A stretch of 64,000 nt of DNA from Hippophae tibetana (taxonomy: Eukaryota > Streptophyta > Magnoliopsida > Rosales > Elaeagnaceae). The DNA is taken from NCBI GenBank assembly GCA_037013495.1, contig CM072810.1, positions 71,966,449 to 72,030,448 of the forward strand, given 5' to 3'. Shown here piece after piece: positions 51,406 through 64,000 of this stretch (the stretch's first letter is position 1; every line of letters starts with the position of its first letter). Below the pieces are notes generated by a model that made no database searches, was not told the DNA's origin, and saw nothing but the letters and a program-made list of their open reading frames with translations. Position numbers and translations under genes: made by a program.

Positions 51406-53241
51406 ATGTGCGACGAACATTTTAAACTCTCGGTAGGTGATGTAAAGGGTGTAATTTGGTTTCAAAAAAATATATTCTTAGGAATCCATGCTCTGATTAT
51501 AGGAATCTTTACATGCTTCGATATTACATATTATATTAAAAGTTCCGTCACCCTAGTCAAAAGTAATAGCCGTGTAAAATTGGAATTGTGATTTAACAAA
51601 TGTTCTTTTTTTAATATTGTAAACAGTAGAACCCATCTTCTTTTTCCCTACAATTTGTTTTATGAAGAACAAATATTTATTGAGCGTAGAAATAAAGATT
51701 AAGAATAAGAGACGAAGATTTAAAAAGGAACGACGAAATTAAATCCACACACGAAATCAACATCAATAAGTCCCTAAAACCCGAACCATTTGACGCCAAA
51801 AAAAATGATCACTCCCATTGATGTGTCGAATACAATATTTCCATCAATAACACTTGGAAGAAAAGTACAAAGCTTGGTAAAAAATATTTTAATTAATTAT
51901 ACTACTTCTTCCTACATAAAAATATTGTTGTTTTCTTATATAAGAAACAAAACCCTACCCGTAATGCAACCTTAGTGGGGATATTTAGTGGTGACATGTG
52001 CTTAATCAATCCGTAAATAATAAAAGCATAACAATACGTATGATAAATAAGACAAATTAAATTCCACAATTCAGTAGAAACAAAATCGTTAAACATAAGA
52101 GGCACATAATTAAATAAAACAGAACTAATTGCTTCACCAATTAATGATTCCATTTGATATTCCAAATCTATCCCTTGTGAAGGATCATGAGAATCTTTGT
52201 ATGATGTATAGAATATTTGTTAGATATTGAGAACTTTAGAATTTTTTCAAACACACTCTTGGTTAACAACTCAATCGTTCTTATGGTGGCATTGAAAAAA
52301 AATAAAAGTAAAAAAAACGGAATATGTGCGACGAACATTTTAAACTCTCGGTAGGTGATGTAAAGGGTGTAATTTGGTTTCAAAAAAATATATTCTTAGG
52401 AATCCATGTTCTGATTATATGAATCTTTACATGCTTCTATTTTATATATTATATTAAAAGTTCCGTCACCCGAGTCAAAAGTAATGGCCGTGTAAAATTG
52501 GAATTGTGATTTAACAAATGTTCTTTTTTAATATTGTAAACAGTAGTACCCATCTTCTTTTTCCCTAAATTTGTTTTATGAAGAACAAAGATTGATTGAG
52601 CGTAGAAATAAAGATTAAGACTTAGAGATGAAGATTTAAAAAAGAACTACGAAATTAAATCCACACACGAAATCAACATAAATAAGTCCCTAAAACCCCA
52701 ACCATTTGACGCCAAAAAAAAATGATCTCTCCCTTTGATGTGTAGAATACAATCTTCCCATCAAGAACACTTGGAAGAAAAGTACAAAGCTTGGTAAAAA
52801 AAAATTTAATTAATTATACTACTTCTTCCTCCATAAAAATGTTGTTGTTTTCTTATATAAGAAACAAAACCCTACCCGTAATGCAACCTTAGTGGGGATA
52901 TTTAGTTGTGACATGTGCTTAATCAATCCGTAAATAATAAAAGCATAAAAATAATTATGATAAATAAGAAAAATTAAATTCCACGATTCAGTAGAAACAA
53001 AATCGCTAAACATAAGAGGCTCATAATTAAATAAAACAAAACTAATTGCTTCCCCAATTAATCTTTCCATTTGATATTCCAAATCTATCCCTTGTGAAGG
53101 ATCTTGAGAATCTTTGTATGATGTATAGAATATTTGATAGATATTGAGAACTTTAGAATTTTTTTAAACAAACTCTTGGTTAACAACTCAATCGCTCCTA
53201 TGGTGGCATTGAAAAAAAACAAAAGTAAAAAAAAACGGAAT
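51406..53241. repeat. Higher-order repeat round 3, middle unit missing (alpha-gamma)
   Basis: Units 57 alpha (51406) and 58 gamma (52324), 1836 bp in total. No beta unit lies between them. Alpha is preceded by CGCTCCTATTGTGG, a private change. Gamma still has CTTCTATTTTATAT as in rounds 1 and 2, but a T-run is one base shorter near 52520. The length equals two units exactly, so the loss is a clean one-unit deletion by homologous exchange. Confidence 0.92.
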
Positions 53242-55999
53242 ATGTGCGACGAACATTTTAAACTCTCGGTAGGTGATGTAAAGGGTGTAATTTGGTTTCA
53301 AAAAAATATATTCTTAGGAATCCATGCTCTGATTATAGGAATCTTTACATGCTTCGATATTACATATTATATTAAAAGTTCCGTCACCCTAGTCAAAAGT
53401 AATAGCCGTGTAAAATTGGAATTGTGATTTAACAAATGTTCTTTTTTTAATATTGTAAACAGTAGAACCCATCTTCTTTTTCCCTACAATTTGTTTTATG
53501 AAGAACAAATATTTATTGAGCGTAGAAATAAAGATTAAGAATAAGAGACGAAGATTTAAAAAGGAACGACGAAATTAAATCCACACACGAAATCAACATC
53601 AATAAGTCCCTAAAACCCGAACCATTTGACGCCAAAAAAAATGATCACTCCCATTGATGTGTCGAATACAATATTTCCATCAATAACACTTGGAAGAAAA
53701 GTACAAAGCTTGGTAAAAAATATTTTAATTAATTATACTACTTCTTCCTACATAAAAATATTGTTGTTTTTCTTATATAAGAAACAAAACCCTACCCGTA
53801 ATGCAACCTTAGTGGGGATATTTAGTGGTGACATGTGCTTAATCAATCCGTAAATAATAAAAGCATAAAAATACGTATGATAAATAAGACAAATTAAATT
53901 CCACAATTCAGTAGAAACAAAATCGTTAAACATAAGAGGCACATAATTAAATAAAACAGAACTAATTGCTTCACCAATTAATGATTCCATTTGATATTCC
54001 AAATCTATCCCTTGTGAAGGATCATGAGAATCTTTGTATGATGTATAGAATATTTGTTAGATATTGAGAACTTTAGAATTTTTTCAAACACACTCTTGGT
54101 TAACAACTCAATCGTTCTTATGGTGGCATTGAAAAAAAATAAAAGTAAAAAAAACGGAATATGTGCGACGAACATTTTAAACTCTCGGTAGGTGATGTAA
54201 AGGGTGTAATTTGGTTTCAAAAAAATATATTCTTAGGAATCCATGTTCTGATTATATGAATCTTTACATGCTTCGATTTTATATATTATATTAAAAGTTC
54301 CGTCACCCGAGTCAAAAGTAATGGCCGTGTAAAATTGGAATTGTGATTTAACAAATGTTCTTTTTTTAATATTGTAAACAGTAGAACCCATCTTCTTTTT
54401 CCCTACAATTTGTTTTATGAAGAACAAATATTTATTGAGCGTAGAAATAAAGATTAAGAATAAGAGACGAAGATTTAAAAAGGAACGACGAAATTAAATC
54501 CACACAAACGAAATCCACATCAATAAGTCCCTAAAACCCGAACCATTTGACGCCAAAAAAAATGATCACTCCCATTGATGTGTCGAATACAATATTTCCA
54601 TCAATAACACTGGAAGAAAAGTACAAAGCTTGGTAAAAAATATTTTAATTAATTATACTACTTCTTCCTCCATAAAAATATTGTTGTTTTCTTATATAAG
54701 AAACAAAACCCTACCCGTAATGCAACCTTAGTGGGGATATTTAGTGGTGACATGTGCTTAATCAATCCGTAAATAATAAAAGCATAAAAATACGTATGAT
54801 AAATAAGACAAATTAAATTCCACAATTCAGTAGAAACAAAATCGTTAAACATAAGAGGCACATAATTAAATAAAACAGAACTAATTGCTTCACCAATTAA
54901 TGATTCCATTTGATATTCCAAATCTATCCCTTGTGAAGGATCATGAGAATCTTTGTATGATGTATAGAATATTTGTTAGATATTGAGAACTTTAGAATTT
55001 TTTCAAACACACTCTTGGTTAACAACTCAATCGTTCTTATGGTGGCATTGAAAAAAAATAAAAGTAAAAAAAACGGAATATGTGCGACGAACATTTTAAA
55101 CTCTCGGTAGGTGATGTAAAGGGTGTAATTTGGTTTCAAAAAAATATATTCTTAGGAATCCATGTTCTGATTATATGAATCTTTACATGCTTCGATTTTA
55201 TATATTATATTAAAAGTTCCGTCACCCGAGTCAAAAGTAATGGCCGTGTAAAATTGGAATTGTGATTTAACAAATGTTCTTTTTTTAATATTGTAAACAG
55301 TAGTACCCATCTTCTTTTTCCCTAAATTTGTTTTATGAAGAACAAAGATTGATTGAGCGTAGAAATAAAGATTAAGACTTAGAGATGAAGATTTAAAAAA
55401 GAACTACGAAATTAAATCCACACACGAAATCAACATAAATAAGTCCCTAAAACCCCAACCATTTGACGCCAAAAAAAAATGATCTCTCCCTTTGATGTGT
55501 AGAATACAATCTTCCCATCAAGAACACTTGGAAGAAAAGTACAAAGCTTGGTAAAAAAAAATTTAATTAATTATACTACTTCTTCCTCCATAAAAATGTT
55601 GTTGTTTTCTTATATAAGAAACAAAACCCTACCCGTAATGCAACCTTAGTGGGGATATTTAGTTGTGACATGTGCTTAATCAATCCGTAAATAATAAAAG
55701 CATAAAAATAATTATGATAAATAAGAAAAATTAAATTCCACGATTCAGTAGAAACAAAATCGCTAAACATAAGAGGCTCATAATTAAATAAAACAGAACT
55801 AATTGCTTCCCCAATTAATCTTTCCATTTGATATTCCAAATCTATCCCTTGTGAAGGATCTTGAGAATCTTTGTATGATGTATAGAATATTTGATAGATA
55901 TTGAGAACTTTAGAATTTTTTTAAACAAACTCTTGGTTAACAACTCAATCGCTCCTATGGTGGCATTGAAAAAAAAACAAAAGTAAAAAAAAACGGAAT
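53242..55999. repeat. Higher-order repeat round 4 (alpha-beta-gamma, ~2758 bp)
   Basis: Units 59 (53242), 60 (54161) and 61 (55080). This is the full three-unit order again. Small changes are seen: an extra T in the alpha unit near 53765, CACACAAACGAAATCC near 54503 and AACACTGGAAG near 54606 in beta. Gamma has CTTCGATTTTATAT where rounds 1-3 have CTTCTATTTT, which places this round with round 5. Confidence 0.92.
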
Positions 56000-57839
56000 A
56001 TGTGCGACGAACATTTTAAACTCTCGGTAGGTGATGTAAAGGGTGTAATTTGGTTTCAAAAAAATATATTCTTAGGAATCCATGCTCTGATTATAGGAAT
56101 CTTTACATGCTTCGATATTACATATTATATTAAAAGTTCCGTCACCCTAGTCAAAAGTAATAGCCGTGTAAAATTGGAATTGTGATTTAACAAATGTTCT
56201 TTTTTTAATATTGTAAACAGTAGAACCCATCTTCTTTTTCCCTACAATTTGTTTTATGAAGAACAAATATTTATTGAGCGTAGAAATAAAGATTATGAAT
56301 AAGAGACGAAGATTTAAAAAGGAACGACGAAATTAAATCCACACACGAAATCCACATCAATAAGTCCCTAAAACCCGAACCATTTGACGCCAAAAAAAAT
56401 GATCACTCCCATTGATGTGTCGAATACAATATTTCCATCAATAACACTTGGAAGAAAAGTACAAAGCTTGGTAAAAAATATTTTAATTAATTATACTACT
56501 TCTTCCTCCATAAAAATATTGTTGTTTTCTTATATAAGAAACAAAACCCTACCCGTAATGCAACCTTAGTGGGGATATTTAGTGGTGACATGTGCTTAAT
56601 CAATCCGTAAATAATAAAAGCATAAAAATACGTATGATAAATAAGACAAATTAAATTCCACAATTCAGTAGAAACAAAATCGTTAAACATAAGAGGCACA
56701 TAATTAAATAAAACAGAACTAATTGCTTCACCAATTAATGATTCCATTTGATATTCCAAATCTATCCCTTGTGAAGGATCATGAGAATCTTTGTATGATG
56801 TATAGAATATTTGTTAGATATTGAGAACTTTAGAATTTTTTCAAACACACTCTTGGTTAACAACTCAATCGTTCTTATGGTGGCATTGAAAAAAAATAAA
56901 AGTAAAAAAAACGGAATATGTGCGACGAACATTTTAAACTCTCGGTAGGTGATGTAAAGGGTGTAATTTGGTTTCAAAAAAATATATTCTTAGGAATCCA
57001 TGTTCTGATTATATGAATCTTTACATGCTTCGATTTTATATATTATATTAAAAGTTCCGTCACCCGAGTCAAAAGTAATGGCCGTGTAAAATTGGAATTG
57101 TGATTTAACAAATGTTCTTTTTTTAATATTGTAAACAGTAGTACCCATCTTCTTTTTCCCTAAATTTGTTTATGAAGAACAAAGATTGATTGAGCGTAGA
57201 AATAAAGATTAAGACTTAGAGATGAAGATTTAAAAAAGAACTACGAAATTAAATCCACACACGAAATCAACATAAATAAGTCCCTAAAACCCCAACCATT
57301 TGACGCCAAAAAAAAATGATCTCTCCCTTTGATGTGTAGAATACAATCTTCCCATCAAGAACGCTTGGAAGAAAAGTACAAAGCTTGGTAAAAAAAAATT
57401 TAATTAATTATACTACTTCTTCCTCCATAAAAATGTTGTTGTTTTTTTCTTATATAAGAAACAAAACCCTACCCGTAATGCAACCTTAGTGGGGATATTT
57501 AGTTGTGACATGTGCTTAATCAATCCGTAAATAATAAAAGCATAAAAATAATTATGATAAATAAGAAAAATTAAATTCCACGATTCAGTAGAAACAAAAT
57601 CGCTAAACATAAGAGGCTCATAATTAAATAAAACAGAACTAATTGCTTCCCCAATTAATCTTTCCATTTGATATTCCAAATCTATCCCTTGTGAAGGATC
57701 TTGAGAATCTTTGTATGATGTATAGAATATTTGATAGATATTGAGAACTTTAGAATTTTTTTAAACAAACTCTTGGTTAACAACTCAATCGCTCCTATGG
57801 TGGCATTGAAAAAAAAACAAAAGTAAAAAAAAACGGAAT
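56000..57839. repeat. Higher-order repeat round 5, middle unit missing (alpha-gamma)
   Basis: Units 62 alpha (56000) and 63 gamma (56918). The beta unit is absent, as in round 3, but gamma here is of the CTTCGATTTT form, so the deletion probably happened independently of round 3. Gamma is 922 bp because of added T residues near 57440 (TTGTTTTTTTCTT). The A-run before alpha is one base longer than in earlier rounds. Confidence 0.9.
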
Positions 57840-58758
57840 ATGTGCGACGAACATTTTAAACTCTCGGTAGGTGATGTAAAGGGTGTAATTTGGTTTCAAA
57901 AAAATATATTCTTAGGAATCCATGCTCTGATTATAGGAATCTTTACATGCTTCGATATTACATATTATATTAAAAGTTCCGTCACCCTAGTCAAAAGTAA
58001 TAGCCGTGTAAAATTGGAATTGTGATTTAACAAATGTTCTTTTTTTAATATTGTAAACAGTAGAACCCATCTTCTTTTTCCCTACAATTTGTTTTATGAA
58101 GAACAAATATTTATTGAGCGTAGAAATAAAGATTAAGAATAAGAGACGAAGATTTAAAAAGGAACGACGAAATTAAATCCAAACACGAAATCAACATCAA
58201 TAAGTCCCTAAAACCCGAACCATTTGACGCCAAAAAAAATGATCACTCCCATTGATGTGTCGAATACAATATTTCCATCAATAACACTTGGAAGAAAAGT
58301 ACAAAGCTTGGTAAAAAATATTTTAATTAATTATACTACTTCTTCCTCCATAAAAATATTGTTGTTTTCTTATATAAGAAACAAAACCCTACCCGTAATG
58401 CAACCTTAGTGGGGATATTTAGTGGTGACATGTGCTTAATCAATCCGTAAATAATAAAAGCATAAAAATACGTATGATAAATAAGACAAATTAAATTCCA
58501 CAATTCAGTAGAAACAAAATCGTTAAACATAAGAGGCACATAATTAAATAAAACAGAACTAATTGCTTCACCAATTAATGATTCCATTTGATATTCCAAA
58601 TCTATCCCTTGTGAAGGATCATGAGAATCTTTGTATGATGTATAGAATATTTGTTAGATATTGGGAACTTTAGAATTTTTTTTAAACACACTCTTGGTTT
58701 ACAACTCAATCGATCGTATGGTGGCATTGAAAAAAAACAAAAGAAAAAAAAACCGAAT
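57840..58758. repeat. Final alpha unit of the three-unit array (unit 64)
   Basis: Unit 64 has the alpha start and type X end of the preceding rounds. The next unit (58759) is neither beta nor gamma: it has ACCGAATATGTG and TTGGTTTACAAC. The three-unit array therefore ends inside or just after this unit, at about 58640-58700, where the spacer changes to GATATTGGGAAC with a longer T-run. Confidence 0.9.
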
Positions 58759-61700
58759 ATGTGCGACGAAAATTTTAAACTCTCGGTAGGTGATGTAAAC
58801 GGTGTAATTTGGTTTCAAAAAAATATATTCTTAGGAATCCATGCTCTGATTATATGAATCTTTACATGCTTCGATTTTATATATTATATTAAAAGTTCCG
58901 TCACCCGAGTCAAAAGTAATGGCCGTGTAAAATTGGAATTGTGATTTAACAAATGTTCTTTTTTTAATATTGTAAACAGTAGAACCCATCTTCTTTTTCC
59001 CTACAATTTGTTTTATGAAGAACAAATATTGATTGAGCATAGAAATAAAGATTAAGAATAAGAGACGAAGATTTAAAAAGGAACGACGAAATTAAATCCA
59101 CACACGAAATCAACATCAATAAGTCCCTGAAACCCGAACCATTTTGACACCAAAAAAAATCATCACTCACATTGATGTGTCGAATACAATATTTCCATCA
59201 ATAACACTTCTAAGAAAAGTACAAAGCTTGGTGAAAAATATTTTAATTAATTATACTACTTCTTCCTCCATAAAACTGTTGTTGTTTTCTTATATAAGAA
59301 ACAAAAACCTATCCGTAATGCAACCTTAGTGGGGATATTTAGTTGTGACATGTGATTAATCAATCCGTAAATAATAAAAGCATAAAAATACGTATGATAA
59401 ATAAGACAAATTAAATTCCACAATTCAGTAGAAACAAAATCGCTAAACATAAGAGGCTGATAATTAAATAAAACGGAACTAATTGATTCCCCAATTAATC
59501 TTTCCATTTGATATTCCAAATCTATCCCTTGTGAAGGATCTTGAGAATCTATGTATGATCTATAGAATATTTGTTAGATATTGGGAACTTTAGAATTTGT
59601 TTTAAACACACTCTTGGTTTACAACTCAATCGCTCTTATGGTGGCATTGAAAAAAAACAAAAGTAAAAAAAAAAACCGAATATGTGCGACGAAAATTTTA
59701 AACTCTCGGTAGCTGATGTAAACGGTGTAATTTGGTTTCAAAAAAATATATTCTTAGGAATCCATGCTCTGATTATATGAATCTTTACATGCTTCGATTT
59801 TATATATTATATTAAAAGTTCCGTCACCCGAGTCAAAAGTAATGGCCGTGTAAAATTGGAATTGTGATTTAACAAATGTTCTTTTTTTAATATTGTAAAC
59901 AGTAGAACCCATCTTCTTTTTCCCTAAATTTGTTTTATGAAGAACAAAGATTGATTGAGCGTAGAAATAAAGATTAAGACATAGAGACGAAGATTTAAAA
60001 AAGAACTACGAAATTAAATCCACACACGAAATCAACATAAATAAGTCCCTAAAACCCCAACCATTTGACGCCAAAAAAAATGATCTCTCCCTTTGATGTG
60101 TAGAATACTATCTTCCCATCAAGAACACTTGGAAGAAAAGTACAAAGCTTGGTGAAAAATATTTTAATTAATTATACTACTTCTTCCTCCATAAAACTGT
60201 TGTTGTTTTCTTATATAAGAAACAAAAACCTACCCGTAATGCAACCTTAGTGGGGATATTTAGTTGTGACATGTGATTAATCAATCCGTAAATAATAAAA
60301 GCATAAAAATACGTATGATAAATAAGAAAAATTAAATTCCACAATTCAGTAGAAACAAAATCGCTAAACATAAGAGGCTGATAATTAAATAAAACGGAAC
60401 TAATTGATTCCCCAATTAATCTTTCCATTTGATATTCCAAATCTATCCCTTGTGAAGGATCTTGAGAATCTATGTATGATCTATAGAATATTTGTTAGAT
60501 ATTGGGAACTTTAGAATTTTTTTTAAACACACTCTTGGTTTACAACTCAATCGCTCTTATCGTGGCATTGAAAAAAAACAAAACTAAAAAAAAAAACCGA
60601 ATATGTGCGACGAAAATTTTAAACTCTCGGTAGCTGATGTAAACGGTGTAATTTGGTTTCAAAAAAATATATTCTTAGGATCCATGCTCTGATTATTGGA
60701 ATCTTTACATGCTTCGATATTACATATTATATTGAAAGTTCTGTCACCCTAGTCAAAAGTAATAGCCGTGTAAAATTGGAATTGTGATATAACAAATGTT
60801 CTTTTTTTAATATTGTAAACAGTAGAACCCATCTTCTTTTTCCTTACAATTTGTTTTATGAAGATCAAATATTGATTGAGCATAGAAATAAAGATTAAGA
60901 ATAAGAGACGAAGATTTAAAAAGGAACGACGAAATTAAATCCACACACGAAATCAACATCAATAAGTCCCTAAAACCCGAACCATTTTGACGCCAAAAAA
61001 AAATCATCACTCCCATTGATGTGTCGAATACAATATTTCCATCAATAACACTTGGAAGAAAAGTACAAAAGCTTGGTGAAAAATATTTTAATTAATTATA
61101 CTACTTCTTCCTCCATAAAACTGTTGTTGTTTTCTTATATAAGAAACAAAACCCTACCCGTAATGCAACCTTAGTGGGGATATTTAGTTGTGACATGTGC
61201 TTAATCAATCCGTAAATAATAAAAGCATAAAAATACGTATGATAAATAAGAAAAATTAAATTCCACAATTCAGTAGAAACAAAATCGCTAAACATAAGAG
61301 GCTGATAATTAAATAAAACGGAACTAATTGATTCCCCAATTATTCTTTCCATTTGATATTCCAAATCTATCCCTTGTGAAGGATCTTGAGAATCTTTGTA
61401 TGATGTATAGAATATTTGTTAGATATTGAGAACTTTAGAATTTTTTTTAAACGCACTCTTGGTTTACAACTCAATCGCTCTTATCGTGGCATTGAAAAAA
61501 AACAAAACTAAAAAAAAAAACCGAATATGTGCGACGAAAATTTTAAACTCTCGGTAGCTGATGTAAACGGTGTAATTTGGTTTCAAAAAAATATATTCTT
61601 AGGATCCATGCTCTGATTATTGGAATCTTTACATGCTTCGATATTACATATTATATTGAAAGTTCCGTCACCCTAGTCAAAAGTAATAGCCGTGTAAAAT

Positions 61701-64000
61701 TGGAATGGTGATTTAACAAATGTTCTTTTTTTAATATTGTAAACAGTAGAACCCATCTTCTTTTTCCTTACAATTTGTTTTATGAAGATCAAATATTGAT
61801 TGAGCATAGAAATAAAGATTAAGAATAAGAGACGAAGATTTAAAAAGGAACGACGAAATTAAATCCACACACGAAATCAACATCAATAAGTCCCTAAAAC
61901 CCGAACCATTTTGACGCCAAAAAAAAACCATCACTCCCATTGATGTGTCGAATACAATATTTCCATCAATAACACTTGGAAGAAAAGTACAAAAGCTTGG
62001 TGAAAAATATTTTAATTAATTATACTACTTCTTCCTCCATAAAACTGTTGTTGTTTTCTTATATAAGAAACAAAACCCTACCCGTAATGCAACCTTAGTG
62101 GGGATATTTAGTTGTGACATGTGCTTAATCAATCCGTAAATAATAAAAGCATAAAAATACATATGATAAATAAGACAAATTAAATTCCACAATTCAGTAG
62201 AAACAAAATCGCTAAATATAAGAGGCTCATAATTAAATAAAACGGAACTAATTGCTGCCCCAATTATTCTTTCCATTTGATATTCCAAATCTATCCCTTG
62301 TGAAGGATCTTGAGAATCTTTGTATGATGTATAGAATATTTGTTAGATATTGAGAACTTTAGAATTTTTTTAAACACACTCTTGGTTAACAACTAAATCG
62401 CTCTTATGGTGGCATTGAAAAAAAACAAAAGTAAAAAAAAAACGGAATATGTGCGACGAAAATTTTAAACTCTCGGTAGCTGATGTAAACGGTGTAATTT
62501 GGTTTCAAAAAAAATATTCTTAGGAATCCATGCTCTGATTATAGGAATCTTTACATGCTTCGATATTACATATTATATCAAAAGTTCCGTCACCCTTGTC
62601 AAAAGTAATAGCCGTGTAAAATTGGAATTGTGATTTAACAAATGTTCTTTTTTTAATATTGTAAACAGTAGAAACCATCTTCTGTTTCCCTACAATTTGT
62701 TTTATGAAGAACAAATATTTATTCAGCGTAGAAATAAAGATTAAGAATAAGAGACGAAGATTTAAAAAGGAACGACGAAATTAAATCCACACACGAAATC
62801 AACATCAATAAGTCCCTAAAACCCGAACCATTTGACGCCAAAAAAAAATGATCACTCCCATTGATGTGTCGAATACAATATTTCCATCAATAACACTTGG
62901 AAGAAAAGTACAAAGCTTGGTGAAAAATATTTTAATTAATTATACTACTTCTTCCACCATAAAATTGTTGTTGTTTTCTTATATAAGAAACAAAATCCTA
63001 CCCGTAATGCAACCTTAGTGGGGATATGTAGTTGTGACATGTGCTTAATCAATCCGTAAATAATAAAAGCATAAAAATAAGTATGATAAATAAGACAAAT
63101 TAAATTCCACGATTCAGTAGAAACAAAATCGCTAAACATAAGAGGCTCATAATTAAATAAAACAGAACTAATTGATTCCCCAATTAATCTTTCCATTTGA
63201 TATTCCAAATCTATCGTTTGTGAAGGATCTTGAGAATCTTTGTATGATGTATAGAATATTTGTTAGATATTGGGAACTTTAGAATTTTTTTAAACACACT
63301 CTTGGTTAACAACTCAATCGCTCTTATGGTGGCATTGAAAAAAAACAAAAGTAAAAACAAAACGGAATATGTGCGACGAAAATTTTAAACTCTCGGTAGG
63401 TGATGTAAACGGTGTAATTTGGTTTCAAAAAACTATATTCTTAGGAATCCATGCTCTGATTATAGGAATCTTTACATGCTTCGATATTACATATTATATT
63501 AAAAGTTCCGTCACCCTAGTCAAAAGTAATAGCCGTGTAACATTGGAATTGTGATTTAACAAATGTTCTTTTTTTAATATTGTAAACAGTAGAAACCATC
63601 TTCTTTTTCCCTACAATTTGTTTTATGAAGAACAAATATTTATTGAGCGTAGAAATAAAGATTAAGAATAAGAGACGAAGATTTAAAAAGGAACGACGAA
63701 ATTAAATCCACACACGAAATCAACATCAATAAGTCCCTAAAACCCGAACCATTTGACGCCAAAAAAAATGATCACTCCCATTGATGTGTCGAATACAATA
63801 TTTCCATCAATAACACTTGGAAGAAAAGTACAAAGCTTGGTAAAAAATATTTTAATTAATTATACTACTTCTTCCTCCATAAAAATGTTGTTGTTTTCTT
63901 ATATAAGAAACAAAACCCTACCCGTAATGCAACCTTAGTGGGGATATTTAGTTGTGACATGTGCTTAATCAATCCGCAAATAATAAAAGCATAAAAATAA
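58759..64000. repeat. Units 65-70: right-hand subtype with one near-identical pair
   Basis: Units start at 58759, 59682, 60603, 61527, 62449 and 63369; the last is cut by the window end after 632 bp. Units 65-68 share ACCGAATATGTG, TTGGTTTACAAC, AAAACTGTTGTTG and AGAGGCTGATAATT. Units 67 and 68 are almost identical at a 924-bp step (CTTAGGATCCATG, GATTATTGGAATC, TATATTGAAAG, GAAGATCAAATATTG). Units 66-69 share GGTAGCTGATGT. Units 69 and 70 share GTAGAAACCATCTTC. Unit 65 has private changes (ACACTTCTAAGAAAAG, TGACACCAAAA). Confidence 0.9.
62418..62442. repeat. A-rich tract of the unit (one example)
   Basis: Every unit has an A-run, CAAAAGT, then a second A-run just before ACGGAATATGTG; this copy stands for all. 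Run lengths vary by a few bases between otherwise identical units, which explains most spacings of 917-925 bp. In seven units (17, 19, 20, 22, 23, 29, 38) the two runs are collapsed into one, removing roughly 15-18 bp and giving the 902-906-bp class. This fits slippage or exchange between the two A-runs. Confidence 0.9.

Larger units (their letters stand above)
1..64000. repeat. Satellite array, ~918-bp unit, ~69.7 head-to-tail copies
   Basis: The window is a single tandem array. The phase marker ATGTGCGACGAA recurs at 1, 920, 1838, 2756, 3673, 4594, 5517 and so on to 63369, all on the + strand. Spacings are mostly 917-925 bp; a minority are 902-906 bp and one is 913 bp. Landmarks inside the unit keep their order everywhere: TTACATGCTTCGAT, GTAAACAGTAGAACCC, GAGACGAAGATTTAAAAA, ACACTTGGAAGAAAAG, CTTATATAAGAAAC, GCAACCTTAGTGGGGA, TAATCAATCCGTAAA, TCCATTTGATATTCC. 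I saw no inversion, no foreign insertion and no unique sequence anywhere, so long stretches without genes are satellite throughout. I do not recognise the family. Large, AT-rich, gene-free arrays of this kind are typical of heterochromatin; a centromeric role is possible but not shown by sequence. Confidence 0.98.

Noticed and set aside
1-64000. CENP-B box
   Set aside because: I looked for TTCG-N4-A-N2-CGGG and its reverse complement in the unit. CCCGAGTCAAAAG matches only the first part, so there is no support for the box.
1-64000. Origin as a 5S rRNA, tRNA or other small-RNA gene repeat
   Set aside because: I found no 5S internal control region, tRNA-like boxes or T-terminator arrangement characteristic of such genes in the unit.
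1-64000. Transposon-derived array or CRISPR-like array
   Set aside because: I saw no terminal inverted repeats, target duplications or transposase or polymerase motifs. The repeat is a continuous 918-bp unit, not short repeats with unique spacers.

Overview
The whole 64 kb window is one uninterrupted array of a tandem (satellite) repeat. The unit is about 918 bp, always in the same orientation. I used the motif ATGTGCGACGAA as phase marker and found it, or its mutated equivalent, 70 times, at positions 1 to 63369. The mean spacing is about 918 bp, so the window holds 69 complete units and a 632-bp partial one. Units fall into two length classes, about 917-925 bp and about 902-906 bp. I see no protein-coding gene, RNA gene, recognisable transposon, CRISPR array or inversion. 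The array runs off both ends, so its true length is unknown. Short open frames recur in every unit because the unit recurs; many copies carry stops or lost starts, and I do not call them genes.

The sequence suggests a eukaryotic nuclear genome, most likely centromeric, pericentromeric, subtelomeric or other constitutive heterochromatin. It is AT-rich (about 29-30% G+C in the lines I counted). One unit counted by hand has about 20 CpG dinucleotides, close to what its composition predicts. CpG is therefore not depleted, which argues weakly against a vertebrate or another heavily CpG-methylated genome. I cannot name the species or the satellite family.

Layout. 1-3672: units 1-4, with three nearly identical copies in a shifted phase. 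3673-6422: three more diverged units. 6423-12861: a two-unit higher-order repeat (about 1.84 kb). 12862-21566: a three-unit repeat, including an almost perfect tandem duplication of about 2.73 kb (16.10-18.83 and 18.83-21.57 kb). 21567-23449: units repeated at a 924-bp step. 23450-30300 and 31720-38570: two copies of a block of about 6.85 kb, offset by about 8.27 kb (nine units), separated by a linker. 38571-45895: very uniform 918-bp units, some of them mosaics. 45896-58758: a three-unit higher-order repeat (alpha-beta-gamma, 2755 bp) in which the middle unit is missing from two of the five rounds. 58759-64000: units of another subtype, including a near-identical pair.

There is no gene network to describe. 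What the window records is satellite turnover: unequal exchange at steps of one, two, three and nine units, patchy conversion, and A-run length change. Several sequence switches fall near one AT-rich element about 480-500 bp into the unit.
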